This document shows positions 53,185-62,175 of a stretch of DNA of 64,000 bases, in pieces. Made by a program: the position numbers and the translations under genes. Each line of letters opens with the position of its first letter. Positions within the stretch are counted from its first letter, which is position 1. The DNA is from Crocinitomicaceae bacterium (GTDB lineage: Bacteria; Bacteroidota; Bacteroidia; Flavobacteriales_D; Crocinitomicaceae): NCBI GenBank assembly GCA_028689775.1, contig JAQVCM010000011.1, positions 1-64,000 of the forward strand, read 5' to 3'. The notes beneath the pieces were generated by a model. That model saw nothing but the letters and a program-made list of their open reading frames with translations, searched no databases and was not told the origin of the DNA.

Positions 53185-53340
53185 TTGAGTAAGTGCTCCA
53201 TCATAAATTTGATTATATTTATCCTACTCAATCGCTTTTACTTTAGATTGATCTACACTATTTCAACGTCACAAAAGAGCATCAAACTACTGAATTTAAA
53301 AGAGGATATCATACTTCTAAACCTACTCAATACTACAATC

Positions 53341-55275
53341 ATGGATGAAATAGAATTCAATCAACTTAGCAAAGAACTTCAAGATTTATCACAGCGGATT
53401 CCTTTAAATTGGGGAATGATTCAAAATGATCAAACGGATCAGCAAATCAACATGTTTAAAATAAATGATGTTTCTACGCTTGAAGAAAAGATAAAAGACC
53501 TTGCAGAAAAAGACCAGAATTATTTCAGGAGAAGGTGGTTTCTTTGGCAATGTGCTCGGGTGGATGAATATTTATTTTACAGTATTCCAACAGTAATCGC
53601 AAATCCTTTATCGAAAGACCAAGCTTGGGACATCGAGTTTAACAGTGATTCAAATTTGAGATTTGATTTAAAGGGAACGGTTGTCCCAAAGATATTGCAA
53701 GCTGATTTTACATTAGCGGACGAAAAGAAAATCATCGATTTCTATTATAAAAATCAAAGCAAAGGAGTTCGAGATAATTACCAAAATAGAATTTTTGTGG
53801 TTCACCATTCTTTCAAAAATTTAGATCACTCGATGAATTTACGGTGTCAATGGGAATTAAAAAGGAACGCCTTTCAAGCATTTTCCGCACAAATATCAGA
53901 AAAAAAACATACAAAAATCGCAAAAGAGTGCAAGCAAAATGCCTTTTTATTCTTGAAAATGAGTTGGGTGAACACACATTTCAATTTTGATTTTAAAATA
54001 ATTACATTTGTACAAACTTGGACAGAAATGGACATCACAAGACAACTTTTAAGAATTGAAGATATTGCTGAAAGGCTGAATGTATCTCAAAAATCAGTTC
54101 GCAGATATATTCATGCAGGAAAACTGAAATCGAGTAAAATCGGAGGCGTTCATCGCATTGATGAAGTTGATTTGGAAAAATTTATTGAATCTTCCTCATT
54201 TGAAAGTGAAGAACAAGATGTGGTATCCGTTTCAGAACCAAAATCTTTGAAAACCGACAAAGTTAATTGGACGGATATTTCTGATCTGTGGGAAGACAAC
54301 AAGGAATTAGAATACACTTCTGCAGATTTATTTTGTGGCGCTGGCGGAATGGCAAAAGGTTTTGAAATGGCTGGTTTTAAGCAAGTTTGTGGCTTAGATT
54401 GGTTCAAAGAAGCTGGAATGACGTACCGCGCAAACTTTAAACATCCCTTGGTTGAAGGAGATATTACTTCTCGAGACATCAAAGATCAATTCATCAACAC
54501 AGTCAAGAAAAGTCTGAATGGCAAAAATCTGACGGTACTATCTGGCGGTTTCCCGTGTCAAGGTTTTAGCATGTCGGGAAATCGAATTGTGGAAGACGAG
54601 CGAAATTCCTTGTATAAAGACATGCTTCAAATCATCAAAGAATTACAACCCGAATACATTGTTGCTGAAAACGTGAAAGGTTTGCGTTCGATGTTGAAAG
54701 GAAAAGTAGAAGATAAAATCAAAGCAGACATTAAGAAACTAGGCTACGAAGTCAACGTAACCATCTTAAATTCTGCCGATTACTATGTTCCTCAAAAAAG
54801 AGAACGCATTATTTTTATTGCCAATCGCATTGGGAAAAAGAACTTGCATCCTACTCCACTTTTAGAATCAGATTCTTACATCACGACCAAAGAAGCGATT
54901 GAAGATTTGATAAAATTGCAAGACAATCCTGAAATTAATCACGTGCGAACGAAACACAACGACGACATGAAAAAACGCTTGGCACTCGTTCCAGAAGGGA
55001 AAAGTTTGTACGACAACTATTCCGATTCTTGGAAAAAATGTCCCTGGAACGAAGCGAGTTGTACCATCAAGGAAAATCACGGCGGTGTAAACATTCATCC
55101 AATCGAACCACGCGTGATCACCGTTCGCGAAATGGCGCGCTTGCAATCTTTCCCAGATGATTTCATTTTCAAAGGTTCGAAAGGAAAACAAATGGTTCAA
55201 ATAGGAAATGCTGTTCCACCTTTTTTAGCAAAAGCAATTGCTTTGTCGATTAAGAAATCGATTGAGAAGGAATGA
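53341..55275 (+). CDS. Restriction endonuclease-like domain fused to HTH and C5-cytosine methyltransferase
   Basis: 644 residues in one frame. Residues 1-215 look like a PD-(D/E)xK nuclease-type domain: YFRRRWFLWQCARVDEYLFY, then D97 in WDIEF and D109-L-K111 in RFDLKGT. Residues 230-283 are a MerR/excisionase-like HTH (RIEDIAERLNVSQKSVRRYI). Residues 325-644 are a complete m5C methyltransferase: DLFCGAGG (329-336), catalytic C406 in GGFPCQGFS, ENVKG (443-447), VPQKRER (483-489) and QIGNAVPP. The ATG at 53341 is chosen because the earlier open frame runs back to the repeat array. Codon 230 is an ATG preceded by TACATTTG, so the HTH-methyltransferase may also be made alone. Probably a type II restriction-modification protein; the specificity is unknown. 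Confidence 0.82.
   Translation: MDEIEFNQLSKELQDLSQRIPLNWGMIQNDQTDQQINMFKINDVSTLEEKIKDLAEKDQNYFRRRWFLWQCARVDEYLFYSIPTVIANPLSKDQAWDIEFNSDSNLRFDLKGTVVPKILQADFTLADEKKIIDFYYKNQSKGVRDNYQNRIFVVHHSFKNLDHSMNLRCQWELKRNAFQAFSAQISEKKHTKIAKECKQNAFLFLKMSWVNTHFNFDFKIITFVQTWTEMDITRQLLRIEDIAERLNVSQKSVRRYIHAGKLKSSKIGGVHRIDEVDLEKFIESSSFESEEQDVVSVSEPKSLKTDKVNWTDISDLWEDNKELEYTSADLFCGAGGMAKGFEMAGFKQVCGLDWFKEAGMTYRANFKHPLVEGDITSRDIKDQFINTVKKSLNGKNLTVLSGGFPCQGFSMSGNRIVEDERNSLYKDMLQIIKELQPEYIVAENVKGLRSMLKGKVEDKIKADIKKLGYEVNVTILNSADYYVPQKRERIIFIANRIGKKNLHPTPLLESDSYITTKEAIEDLIKLQDNPEINHVRTKHNDDMKKRLALVPEGKSLYDNYSDSWKKCPWNEASCTIKENHGGVNIHPIEPRVITVREMARLQSFPDDFIFKGSKGKQMVQIGNAVPPFLAKAIALSIKKSIEKE
54003..54010 (+). promoter_or_regulatory. 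-7-like box inside the fusion linker
   Basis: TACATTTG lies 17 bases before the in-frame ATG at 54028 that would start the HTH-methyltransferase part. No -33 element at normal spacing is obvious. It could be a relic of a once separate methyltransferase promoter, or a working internal promoter. Confidence 0.35.
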
Positions 55276-55349
55276 AAATGAGTACATTGCATCCAAAATA
55301 AGTAGCTATGATTAAACGCTATTTAACAATGCTGATTCAAAGAATGTAT

Positions 55350-56654
55350 ATGACTAAAAAATCAATTATTTTCATTTTTGTTACACTAGTTCATGTTGGT
55401 TTTGCTTATGGCCAAAATGACATGAAAAAGGATACGATTCTGAAGGAAATTCAAAACTACTGTCTCGATGCTGAAATGCGAGATACATTAACCATCCGCA
55501 TTGGTATGAACATGCATCTTGGAACTGCTTACTCTTATTTTAAAATAAACAAGCGTGAAAAACAGTTTCAGATTCAATATATCAATGAAGAACAACACTT
55601 TGAAGATGGTGTAAAAAAGGTGAATCATTCGGTTGAGTCCAATTATTTTATTGATAAACCGGATTTTCTTTTTTCGTTAGAATCTGAAATGGTAAACTGC
55701 AAATATGGAAGAAACAAGAAAAATCAATCTTGGAATTATCGAATAGAATCCAGTGATGCTGTGAATCAAACCTTTGCAGACGTTTACGCGTATTCTCTGT
55801 ACGATCTCGTTTCAAGGGTCTTGAATGGAAAATCAGAAAAACCTTTGAAAGATTATCTTTGTACAACCGATATCATGTGGATTCAAACGACAGAAGTCAT
55901 TGAATCTTATTCTTCCGGTGGCATAAAATACGACACGTTAATTACGGAGAGTTTTACTTGTAAGAATGGAAATTCTGCTTGGAGAACGATTAAAGACACG
56001 AAGAAAAAAGTAGAAGAATATAACAAATTATCTTTAAACGTAACCTTGGATAGTTCTACCAGAGTTCAAACCGTTGCATATTCTTATGATAAACATCCGG
56101 TTGTATACAACCAAACTACTTTTGGAAATAAAACAGCTTATTCAATCGGTTACGATTCAGCATGGAATGTGCAACAGATCTATTATTACAAAAACTTTAA
56201 GAAAAGAAAAAATTCGCTCAAAACCTTCATCCAAGTAAATCCGGAAAATTTCAAAGAAAAAGTGGACGTGGATGAGTACCGTTTCACCGAATTTTTAGGA
56301 ATCTATAAAAAAGTAAAAATATACGATTACGAGGATGGTAAATACAGAGGAGTTATGCTTAGAAGGAAGTTTTTCAAAACGGAGAAAATCTATGGGTACG
56401 ATACCGACTACACGAAATACCTAGAAAAAAAGACCATCAACCGTAAAAATAGAAAAATTATTCACCAATATAATTCAAGTGGAGAAATTGCATCAACTCA
56501 GATTACAAAACACGACAAACGCAATGAGATTATTGAAAGTCAGCAGTTTGAATACGATAAATTAATTCAAAAATCAACCTTCAGTTATAAAGTTAAACTC
56601 GAACAAAAAGCAGAAGATGGTCTCCACGAACTTTTGAATGAAACGAACGATTAA
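55350..56654 (+). CDS. Secreted protein of unknown function
   Basis: 434 residues from the chosen ATG (MTKKSIIFIFVTLVHVGFAYGQ, a good signal peptide); in-frame ATGs at 55308, 55329 and 55344 would add up to 14 residues. The rest is beta-rich with many Tyr and Lys, including TRVQTVAYSYDKHPVVYNQT and repeats such as HQYNSSGEIASTQITKHDK, reminiscent of the YD-like protein at 34.4 kb. No family named. First of a plus-strand run; 2 bases separate it from the next gene. Confidence 0.65.
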   Translation: MTKKSIIFIFVTLVHVGFAYGQNDMKKDTILKEIQNYCLDAEMRDTLTIRIGMNMHLGTAYSYFKINKREKQFQIQYINEEQHFEDGVKKVNHSVESNYFIDKPDFLFSLESEMVNCKYGRNKKNQSWNYRIESSDAVNQTFADVYAYSLYDLVSRVLNGKSEKPLKDYLCTTDIMWIQTTEVIESYSSGGIKYDTLITESFTCKNGNSAWRTIKDTKKKVEEYNKLSLNVTLDSSTRVQTVAYSYDKHPVVYNQTTFGNKTAYSIGYDSAWNVQQIYYYKNFKKRKNSLKTFIQVNPENFKEKVDVDEYRFTEFLGIYKKVKIYDYEDGKYRGVMLRRKFFKTEKIYGYDTDYTKYLEKKTINRKNRKIIHQYNSSGEIASTQITKHDKRNEIIESQQFEYDKLIQKSTFSYKVKLEQKAEDGLHELLNETND

Positions 56655-56656
56655 CC

Positions 56657-57220
56657 ATGAATCCAAAAATAATCTCCTATTCAAAAGGCCCTCAATTTAG
56701 AGGTGGAAATGCGGTAATTCCCTTCATGCTCGTGATGTTGCTGATCGTATTTAGTGGTCTTTCTATCGTAAATCAATTCTGGATTTTCCTATTATTCTCG
56801 CTACCGATGCTGGTGTTTTTAGTTAATTTCATCTTGGATATTCAAGGAGTAGAAATTGACAAAGCAAAAGGTTTGGTTCGTGAATACAAGATCCAATTTT
56901 TCATCAAAAAGGGCGAATGGCAAGATTTGAAAAAATTCAATAAAATCACCTTGGATAAAGAACATTACGTCATCCAGCAAGTAACAATCTACAGCAGCAT
57001 GGCAAGAACGAATGGCGGAAGAGCAGTGACCAACGAAAACCACAACCGACTGCTGATTTCACTTGTGAATCAAAATCCACGACTAAACATCATACTTTTA
57101 GAGAAAAATAATTACTGGGAAGCCGTTGATTTGTGTTTGAAACTTTCGAAAAACTTAAACCTTCCTTTTGATGATTTGTATGATACTCGGATGATGAACG
57201 CAAAAAATAGAAGACGATGA
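56657..57220 (+). CDS. Membrane protein of unknown function
   Basis: 187 residues with two adjacent membrane helices near the N-terminus (VIPFMLVMLLIVFSGLSIV and FWIFLLFSLPMLVFLVNFIL), then a cytoplasmic beta domain (GVEIDKAKGLVREYKIQFFIKKGEWQDLKKF) resembling PH-like folds seen in YdbT/bPH-type membrane proteins. The PH-like reading is inference. It is closely coupled to the preceding secreted protein gene. Confidence 0.65.
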   Translation: MNPKIISYSKGPQFRGGNAVIPFMLVMLLIVFSGLSIVNQFWIFLLFSLPMLVFLVNFILDIQGVEIDKAKGLVREYKIQFFIKKGEWQDLKKFNKITLDKEHYVIQQVTIYSSMARTNGGRAVTNENHNRLLISLVNQNPRLNIILLEKNNYWEAVDLCLKLSKNLNLPFDDLYDTRMMNAKNRRR

Positions 57221-57330
57221 AATAGCCATGATTAGAAATCACACCTGCGAAGCAAGCAACGTAATTAAATACGGATGAAGATTTCAAACGGCGTATACCA
57301 TATGACCTTTAAAAAACAAATAAAACACAT

Positions 57331-57615
57331 ATGAAAAGTTCAAACAAAAAAGGTAATTTCTGGAATTCCATCATGGGCGAAATTTTAATTGCAATCGGTG
57401 GCTTTTTTCTCGGCGATATCAGATCCAAAATCGGCCTCGCTTTTCTAAGTTTACTTCTTGGGATTGTAGTAATCACAAGACCTTTCAAATACATGGATGG
57501 AAATGAACTTGAGAAATCATCGATTCCATTTGTTATTGGCACTGTTCTAATCCTCATTTCAATTGTTTTGATAATTTCGTGGTTGAGAAATAGAAAAACT
57601 GAGAAAAATCAATAA
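57331..57615 (+). CDS. Small membrane protein, unknown function
   Basis: 94 residues with about three hydrophobic stretches (ILIAIGGFFLGDI, IGLAFLSLLLGIVVITR, IPFVIGTVLILISIVLIISWL) and a basic C-terminus. No family recognised. It lies 11 bases before the DUF7684-like gene. Confidence 0.6.
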   Translation: MKSSNKKGNFWNSIMGEILIAIGGFFLGDIRSKIGLAFLSLLLGIVVITRPFKYMDGNELEKSSIPFVIGTVLILISIVLIISWLRNRKTEKNQ

Positions 57616-57626
57616 CTTTATGTTCT

Positions 57627-58094
57627 ATGAAATTAATCGGAAATTTTCAAAGTAGAAAGGTCTTTTGGTTTGATTATAATCAATTTGACCTCGAAGAACT
57701 TCCACCAAATGATTGGATCAGTTTTACCATTTCAGATACCGAACCGGATTTGGAAAAATTTGAAAAATTTGCGAATAATAGCATCGACTTTGGAATCTTA
57801 GAATTCAAATCACAAGGAAATTTTGGAGAAAAACTTCATCTTTTATTTGATGAAATTTTGGTAGATCTAGAAATCTCGGATCAAATCTACTTCATTGATA
57901 TTCCTACAACTGGCGATAATTCGACAACGTTAATCGAAGCATTTTGGGAATGCTTTTTTGCTACAACGCTTCCCAATAGAACAAACTTTGAAAATCTTTC
58001 GATTGTCTGCATGGATTTGAGTGGAACTGATCGAAGTGCGGATTTAACTACACTTTTGGAAAAATTTGAGAACGGATGGTTTCCAGAAGATTGA
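57627..58094 (+). CDS. DUF7684-like cytosolic protein
   Basis: 155 acidic residues without signal or membrane segment. The pattern WISFTISDTEPDLEKFEKFAN, ILEFKSQGNFGEKLHLLFDE, AFWECFFATTLP and LSIVCMDLSGTDRSADL...LEKFENGWFPED resembles the family I recall as DUF7684, found as solitary small proteins in many Gram-negatives. Small acidic proteins like this can be immunity proteins, but no toxin gene is adjacent. Function unknown. Confidence 0.6.
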   Translation: MKLIGNFQSRKVFWFDYNQFDLEELPPNDWISFTISDTEPDLEKFEKFANNSIDFGILEFKSQGNFGEKLHLLFDEILVDLEISDQIYFIDIPTTGDNSTTLIEAFWECFFATTLPNRTNFENLSIVCMDLSGTDRSADLTTLLEKFENGWFPED

Positions 58095-58115
58095 AATGTT
58101 CAAATAAATTATAAA

Positions 58116-59261
58116 ATGAAAAAACTAATCACAGCATTACTTACCGTTTTACTTACAAGTGCATACGCACAAGTTGATTTAGCGATCAATTTCGAGGAAC
58201 TCTACGACGCGAAAAAGTTCGACGAAATCATCAAATACAAACCGAAGAAAAATGAAGAGCTTTCTGCAAAAGCATTGTACTACAAAGGGATGGCGCATTA
58301 CATGAAATCGGAAGACAAGGACGCCAATCAATACATGGATTTAGCACTTAAGAAAGGTCCTGTAGATTTCGACATGTTTTACTACAAAGGTAAATTGTTA
58401 TTTTTCGCAGATCAATTTGAGGAATCGTTACCTTATTTTGACAAAGCCATCGCACTATTGCCCAGCGAAACTGATTTTTATGCTGGAAAAGGAGAAGCGT
58501 ATTATGCACTTGAAAATCTCGATTCTGCACTCGTTTATTTTCAAAAAGCTGCTGAATTTCCAAGATGCAAACCACGCACCTTCTTATTGATGGGCGAAAT
58601 TTATCAAGAATTTAATGACAATGAACGTGCTTTAAACGTGTATTCAACTGCTTTGGGAATGTTAGACGAAGCACACAAAAGTTATCAAAATTGCTCATTT
58701 AACGTTGGGCTAATGCAGCAGTTGACTGAAAGAAATGCTGAAGCAAAAGAAACTTTTGAAAAGCATGTTATCATCTTCCCGACAGACTTTCACGCAATCT
58801 CAAAATTAGTGCAAACCTATTATTCACTGACAGAATTTGAAAAAGCGATTCTATACAAACAGAAATTATACGCTGCACATCAATCCAAGAACTTGCCGGA
58901 TGAATTAAAAGAAATGTTTTGCTTTGACCAATTTATTTGGAACGGAAAACGTGTCATGGCTTTTGAAATGTTTGACGAACCAAACGAGCCGATGTTTGTA
59001 AAACACCATTTTTACGTTTTGGATGAAAATGGAAAAACCGAATATAGAATTGATTCAGAATCCAGTTACGCAATTCGAATGAATGGTCCGGAGAGTAAAT
59101 ACGTTTTGTGTTTGGTAAAAGGACAAGCGCATTTTACCTATTGGCAATTTGTGTTCGATGACAATTATAAATATACTGACTTAAAAAAGCATGTCTTGGA
59201 TATCCTGAATGAAAAAGTGAAGCCAGGCGCTTCTTTTATTCCTGGTGTAAAAAACAACTAG
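58116..59261 (+). CDS. Secreted TPR protein
   Basis: 381 residues: signal peptide (MKKLITALLTVLLTSAYAQ) and several tetratricopeptide units (AKALYYKGMAHYMKSEDKDANQYMDLAL, ETDFYAGKGEAYYALENLDSALVYFQKA). The last 110 residues (from FCFDQFIWNGKRVMAFEMF) form a separate beta-rich domain. No specific role evident. Confidence 0.8.
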   Translation: MKKLITALLTVLLTSAYAQVDLAINFEELYDAKKFDEIIKYKPKKNEELSAKALYYKGMAHYMKSEDKDANQYMDLALKKGPVDFDMFYYKGKLLFFADQFEESLPYFDKAIALLPSETDFYAGKGEAYYALENLDSALVYFQKAAEFPRCKPRTFLLMGEIYQEFNDNERALNVYSTALGMLDEAHKSYQNCSFNVGLMQQLTERNAEAKETFEKHVIIFPTDFHAISKLVQTYYSLTEFEKAILYKQKLYAAHQSKNLPDELKEMFCFDQFIWNGKRVMAFEMFDEPNEPMFVKHHFYVLDENGKTEYRIDSESSYAIRMNGPESKYVLCLVKGQAHFTYWQFVFDDNYKYTDLKKHVLDILNEKVKPGASFIPGVKNN

Positions 59262-59284
59262 CAACGCTAATGCTGGGAAATAGT

Positions 59285-59666
59285 ATGAAAAAACAAATGT
59301 GTTTTCACTTCATTAATAATAATGATCATTTTCAGCTCGTGTCAAAATGGAAAAGAGAATACATTTATCAATAAATCACATTACACCGTCGAAATTGGTG
59401 ACACGCTGCAAATATATTATTCGACAAATTCCTGTTGTCAATATTGTCAACCGAATGCCAGTCAATTAAAACATCTCAGATATGCAGGAAGTAAAATCAT
59501 TGAAGCAGCGCCCAAGGATTGTAGTGGCTGTAGTCAGACTTCTGCCTTGCTATTTATCGCGAAAAGCAAAGGAATTGATACAATTAAGGATGCAATAATT
59601 CCTCCTTTAGCACCTTGCAGTGACACGCTTAAAGATTTAGTGAATTACATAATAAACATTAAATAA
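59285..59666 (+). pseudogene. Small cysteine-rich lipoprotein with a start-proximal frameshift
   Basis: The body is open from about 59288 to 59666 and contains a lipobox (IIFSSC) and many Cys (STNSCCQYCQP, CSGCSQ). The only good start, ATG at 59285, is one base out of phase: it is followed by A6 (59288-59293). With A5 the product would begin MKNKCVFTSLIIMIIFSSC, a perfect lipoprotein signal. As read, translation from 59285 ends after about 30 codons; an internal ATG at 59322 would leave too short a signal. Phase variation, a recent mutation or a sequencing error are all possible. Confidence 0.6.
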
Positions 59667-59667
59667 A

Positions 59668-60111
59668 ATGACAGAAAACAAATCAACAACTCAAAAAAAA
59701 GTTTGGATTGGAAAATTCCTAGACATCGTCAATGAAGACAAAGAAGAAGAGTTTGCGTTCAGAATTGATGCAGAACTGGATGATAAATTGCGTTTTAAAG
59801 GAACGGTTTGGGAAGAAGAATTTTACGAGCAAACGAAATTATTCATTGATGTGAAAGGAACAATCAAGGAAGACCGAATTCAGTTTGTAAAAACGTATCC
59901 TTGTGTTTATGAAATCGATGAAAATTTTAAAACCATCATTGATTTTTCCAAAAAAGGTCACCAAGTTCGATACGATGGGAAAAAACAGAAAGGAACCGAG
60001 AAATGGGTTGGCGAATGGCTTGTGAAAGGAGATAAAGTGGTCATCGACGGTGAAACGTATGAGCAAGATGATTATGGTGGTTCTTTTGAAATGACATTAT
60101 CGGAAGACTAA
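59668..60111 (+). CDS. Cytosolic protein of unknown function
   Basis: 147 charged residues without signal or membrane segment, one base after the lipoprotein stop. It is beta-rich (VWIGKFLDIV, FAFRIDAELDDKLRFKGTVWE, IDVKGTIKEDRIQFVKTYP, KWVGEWLVKGDKVVIDGETYEQ), probably a small lipocalin-like or SH3-like barrel. KWVGEW recalls the extracytoplasmic GSWVGYF/GKWTAY segments of the YARHG lipoprotein at 61.2 kb. No family assigned. Confidence 0.6.
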   Translation: MTENKSTTQKKVWIGKFLDIVNEDKEEEFAFRIDAELDDKLRFKGTVWEEEFYEQTKLFIDVKGTIKEDRIQFVKTYPCVYEIDENFKTIIDFSKKGHQVRYDGKKQKGTEKWVGEWLVKGDKVVIDGETYEQDDYGGSFEMTLSED

Positions 60112-60215
60112 AATCTCAAATCTTCCCTCCTTTTTCGTACATTCGTAACCGTTGATTTTTGAATTGACTTGACGAACAATGAATCCACATTTTATCACTC
60201 CTTAAAATCAAGAAC

Positions 60216-60632
60216 ATGTTTACCAGAAAATCTTTTTTTACACTTGCAATCCTTTTTTCGAGTTTGGTTTCAACTGCTTTTAGTCAACAATTTTTGGATG
60301 ATGGAAGTATGAAATTATCAGAAGTTTCTACCGATAAAAAATACGGTTTTGAAGCAAAACACAAAACATCCATTCAAGTTGGAACTGTGGAAAATGAATA
60401 TGCTTATATCGGTGCTTTGCGTGGTCCAAACGGAGAACAAATTCAAGCGCGAAGATCAGGAAGTTGTTGTTCTTTCAAGAGTAAAGATTCTGCCTTCGGA
60501 AAAGGATTTTTAGATGTTTGGGAAATCACCTATCCAGGTTTGGAAAAGCCGATGACCATTTATTTAAACGGCTACAAATACGATGCACCAAAATGTCCAA
60601 AAGGTCTGACATTCAAGACAGATAGCAAATAA
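60216..60632 (+). CDS. Secreted Bacteroidota-type protein with GSCC motif
   Basis: 138 residues with a signal peptide (ending STAFSQ). KYGFEAKHKTSIQVG, YIGALRGPNGEQIQARRSGSCCSFKS, GFLDVWEITYPGLEKPMTIYLNGY and APKCPKGLTF match a family I have seen widely in Bacteroidota as small exported proteins of unknown function, sometimes misnamed as an aldolase. The adjacent cysteines in GSCC are a hallmark. Confidence 0.72.
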   Translation: MFTRKSFFTLAILFSSLVSTAFSQQFLDDGSMKLSEVSTDKKYGFEAKHKTSIQVGTVENEYAYIGALRGPNGEQIQARRSGSCCSFKSKDSAFGKGFLDVWEITYPGLEKPMTIYLNGYKYDAPKCPKGLTFKTDSK

Positions 60633-60673
60633 ACAAAACACATTTAGTAAATTAACAATAAACAGAAATCAAA

Positions 60674-61102
60674 ATGACTTGGAATAAATTAGAAGAACAA
60701 GAACCAGAATTATACTTCGACTCAGAAGCTAAAAAAGTAACAGATATTGCTACCGACATCAACTTGGTTTTTGACAGAATGCTTGAAAACAAAGAGGAAG
60801 ACAATGCACAACGTGCTACAGAATTGGCTTTTATTATCAACGCTAGCAAAGGAAACATGGACGTTTTATGGTACGATTCGAAAGCTGAAAAAGGCGTTGG
60901 CGTTTGGAAATATCAATTGCAATTGAAAAACATCGCGGACATGGCAAGCAAACAAAAAGAAAGTACGATGTATTTTGAAGATCAATGTCACGCTGCCATT
61001 TGTGATTTTGTGGAAGAATCGATCATCCATAAAAAAGCGAATAAGCATTTTTGCGTTTACACGCAATACGAAGGGGAAGAATTGGAGGAGCTGACACTTT
61101 AA
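60674..61102 (+). CDS. Cytosolic protein of unknown function
   Basis: 142 acidic residues (MTWNKLEEQEPELYFDSEAKK...). The second half (DVLWYDSKAEKGVGVWKYQLQLKNI, HAAICDFVEESIIHKKANKHFCVYTQYEGEELEEL) has no motif I recognise. Small size, acidity and position among secreted-protein genes fit an immunity-type or regulatory protein, but nothing proves this. A small hairpin follows. Confidence 0.6.
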   Translation: MTWNKLEEQEPELYFDSEAKKVTDIATDINLVFDRMLENKEEDNAQRATELAFIINASKGNMDVLWYDSKAEKGVGVWKYQLQLKNIADMASKQKESTMYFEDQCHAAICDFVEESIIHKKANKHFCVYTQYEGEELEELTL

Positions 61103-61114
61103 GAGAATTTATTA

Positions 61115-61137
61115 AACCCGTTACTAAATAGCGGGTT
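61115..61137 (+). terminator. Probable terminator
   Basis: AACCCGTTA and TAGCGGGTT form a 9-bp stem with one wobble and a 5-base loop, followed at a short distance by A3T5. Confidence 0.55.
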
Positions 61138-61230
61138 GAAGAAATTTTTCATCCATTCTAAAATTCTTTTTCAAAAATAAAATGGTATTTTTATCCTTCA
61201 GCACATTGCAACACGTATAAATAATCAACG

Positions 61231-62175
61231 ATGAAAAGAATATCCTACGTAATCCTAATTGCCCTACTTGCATCTGGATGCAACGCGAAGATCAAAGATT
61301 CGGAAGCGAAGATTGAAGTTGAAGCAGGAACCGAGGCAACGGAAGAAAACTTGAATGTGGACCATAAAAAAGGAACTAATTCTGAAAACAAAGGATCAGT
61401 TTTAGGTTCGTGGGTTGGTTATTTCGAAGAAGATGGCAAAGATGATGATTACTCGAAAGATATTTTTGTCGATGAAGGATTTCATTGGAATCGTGCCAAC
61501 AAGATTAATATTTCTATCGATAAGATTACTGATGAAACTGTAACTGGTCACAGTGTTGTGGCTGGTAACCATAGACCATTTAGTGGGAAAATCACGGATG
61601 GAGTTTTCATTTTAAAAGAACCTGGAGATGATAAATACGACGGTGAATTTAAATTTCAAATTATCGACGATGAATTGATCGGAAAATGGACTGCGTATAA
61701 GAAAATCAACATCCAAAAACGGAAATATACACTTGAAAGAAAAGATTTTGTTTACAATCCGGACATCTTACTCGAAAAATCTCAACGCTACGTTGACTGG
61801 AACAAATACAAGAAACGCATTGAAAGTGCTGAAATTGAGGGCGAAGAATTTGAAGATTGGGTAAGCAAAGAGTTTTCATCTGCGACCGATTTAATCTATA
61901 CCATCAATGCTTCTAACACGATTTTACAAAAGAAAGATGTTGAGAATTTGAAAAAAGGAGATTTGACCATCATCCGAAATACCATCTACGCAAGGCACGG
62001 TTATTCGTTCAAAAGTAGACCTTTGCGCGTTTTCTTTGACGCACAAAGTTGGTACATTCCAATTCATACAGACATCAAATCTGAATTTACGGAATTGGAA
62101 AAAGAGAACATCAAATTATTACTTCGCTATGAGAAAAATGCGAAAGAATATTATGATTATTTCGGAAGAGGTTGA
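61231..62175 (+). CDS. Lipoprotein with YARHG domain
   Basis: 314 residues: lipobox LASGC (C17), then a beta-rich segment (LGSWVGYFEEDGKDDDYS ... VTGHSVVAGNHRPFSGKI ... IGKWTAY) that may bind ligand, and a C-terminal YARHG domain (NTIYARHGYSFKSRPLRVFFDAQSWYIP). YARHG domains are extracellular and probably bind peptidoglycan or proteins; role here unknown. It overlaps the next gene by 4 bases (ATGA). Confidence 0.82.
   Translation: MKRISYVILIALLASGCNAKIKDSEAKIEVEAGTEATEENLNVDHKKGTNSENKGSVLGSWVGYFEEDGKDDDYSKDIFVDEGFHWNRANKINISIDKITDETVTGHSVVAGNHRPFSGKITDGVFILKEPGDDKYDGEFKFQIIDDELIGKWTAYKKINIQKRKYTLERKDFVYNPDILLEKSQRYVDWNKYKKRIESAEIEGEEFEDWVSKEFSSATDLIYTINASNTILQKKDVENLKKGDLTIIRNTIYARHGYSFKSRPLRVFFDAQSWYIPIHTDIKSEFTELEKENIKLLLRYEKNAKEYYDYFGRG

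Noticed and set aside
52785-53231. A 148-codon minus-strand open frame with an internally repeated peptide
   Set aside because: It is the complement of the tandem repeat array; the repeated peptide simply reflects repeated DNA, and the same frame recurs in a shorter form at 52577-52762. No start signal, no family, and the DNA carries hairpins typical of non-coding repeats.
53185-53340. Upstream extension of the methyltransferase fusion frame
   Set aside because: The extra 52 codons begin at the edge of the terminal hairpin and encode a low-complexity Ile/Leu-rich peptide. The ATG at 53341 starts the charged, conserved-looking part.
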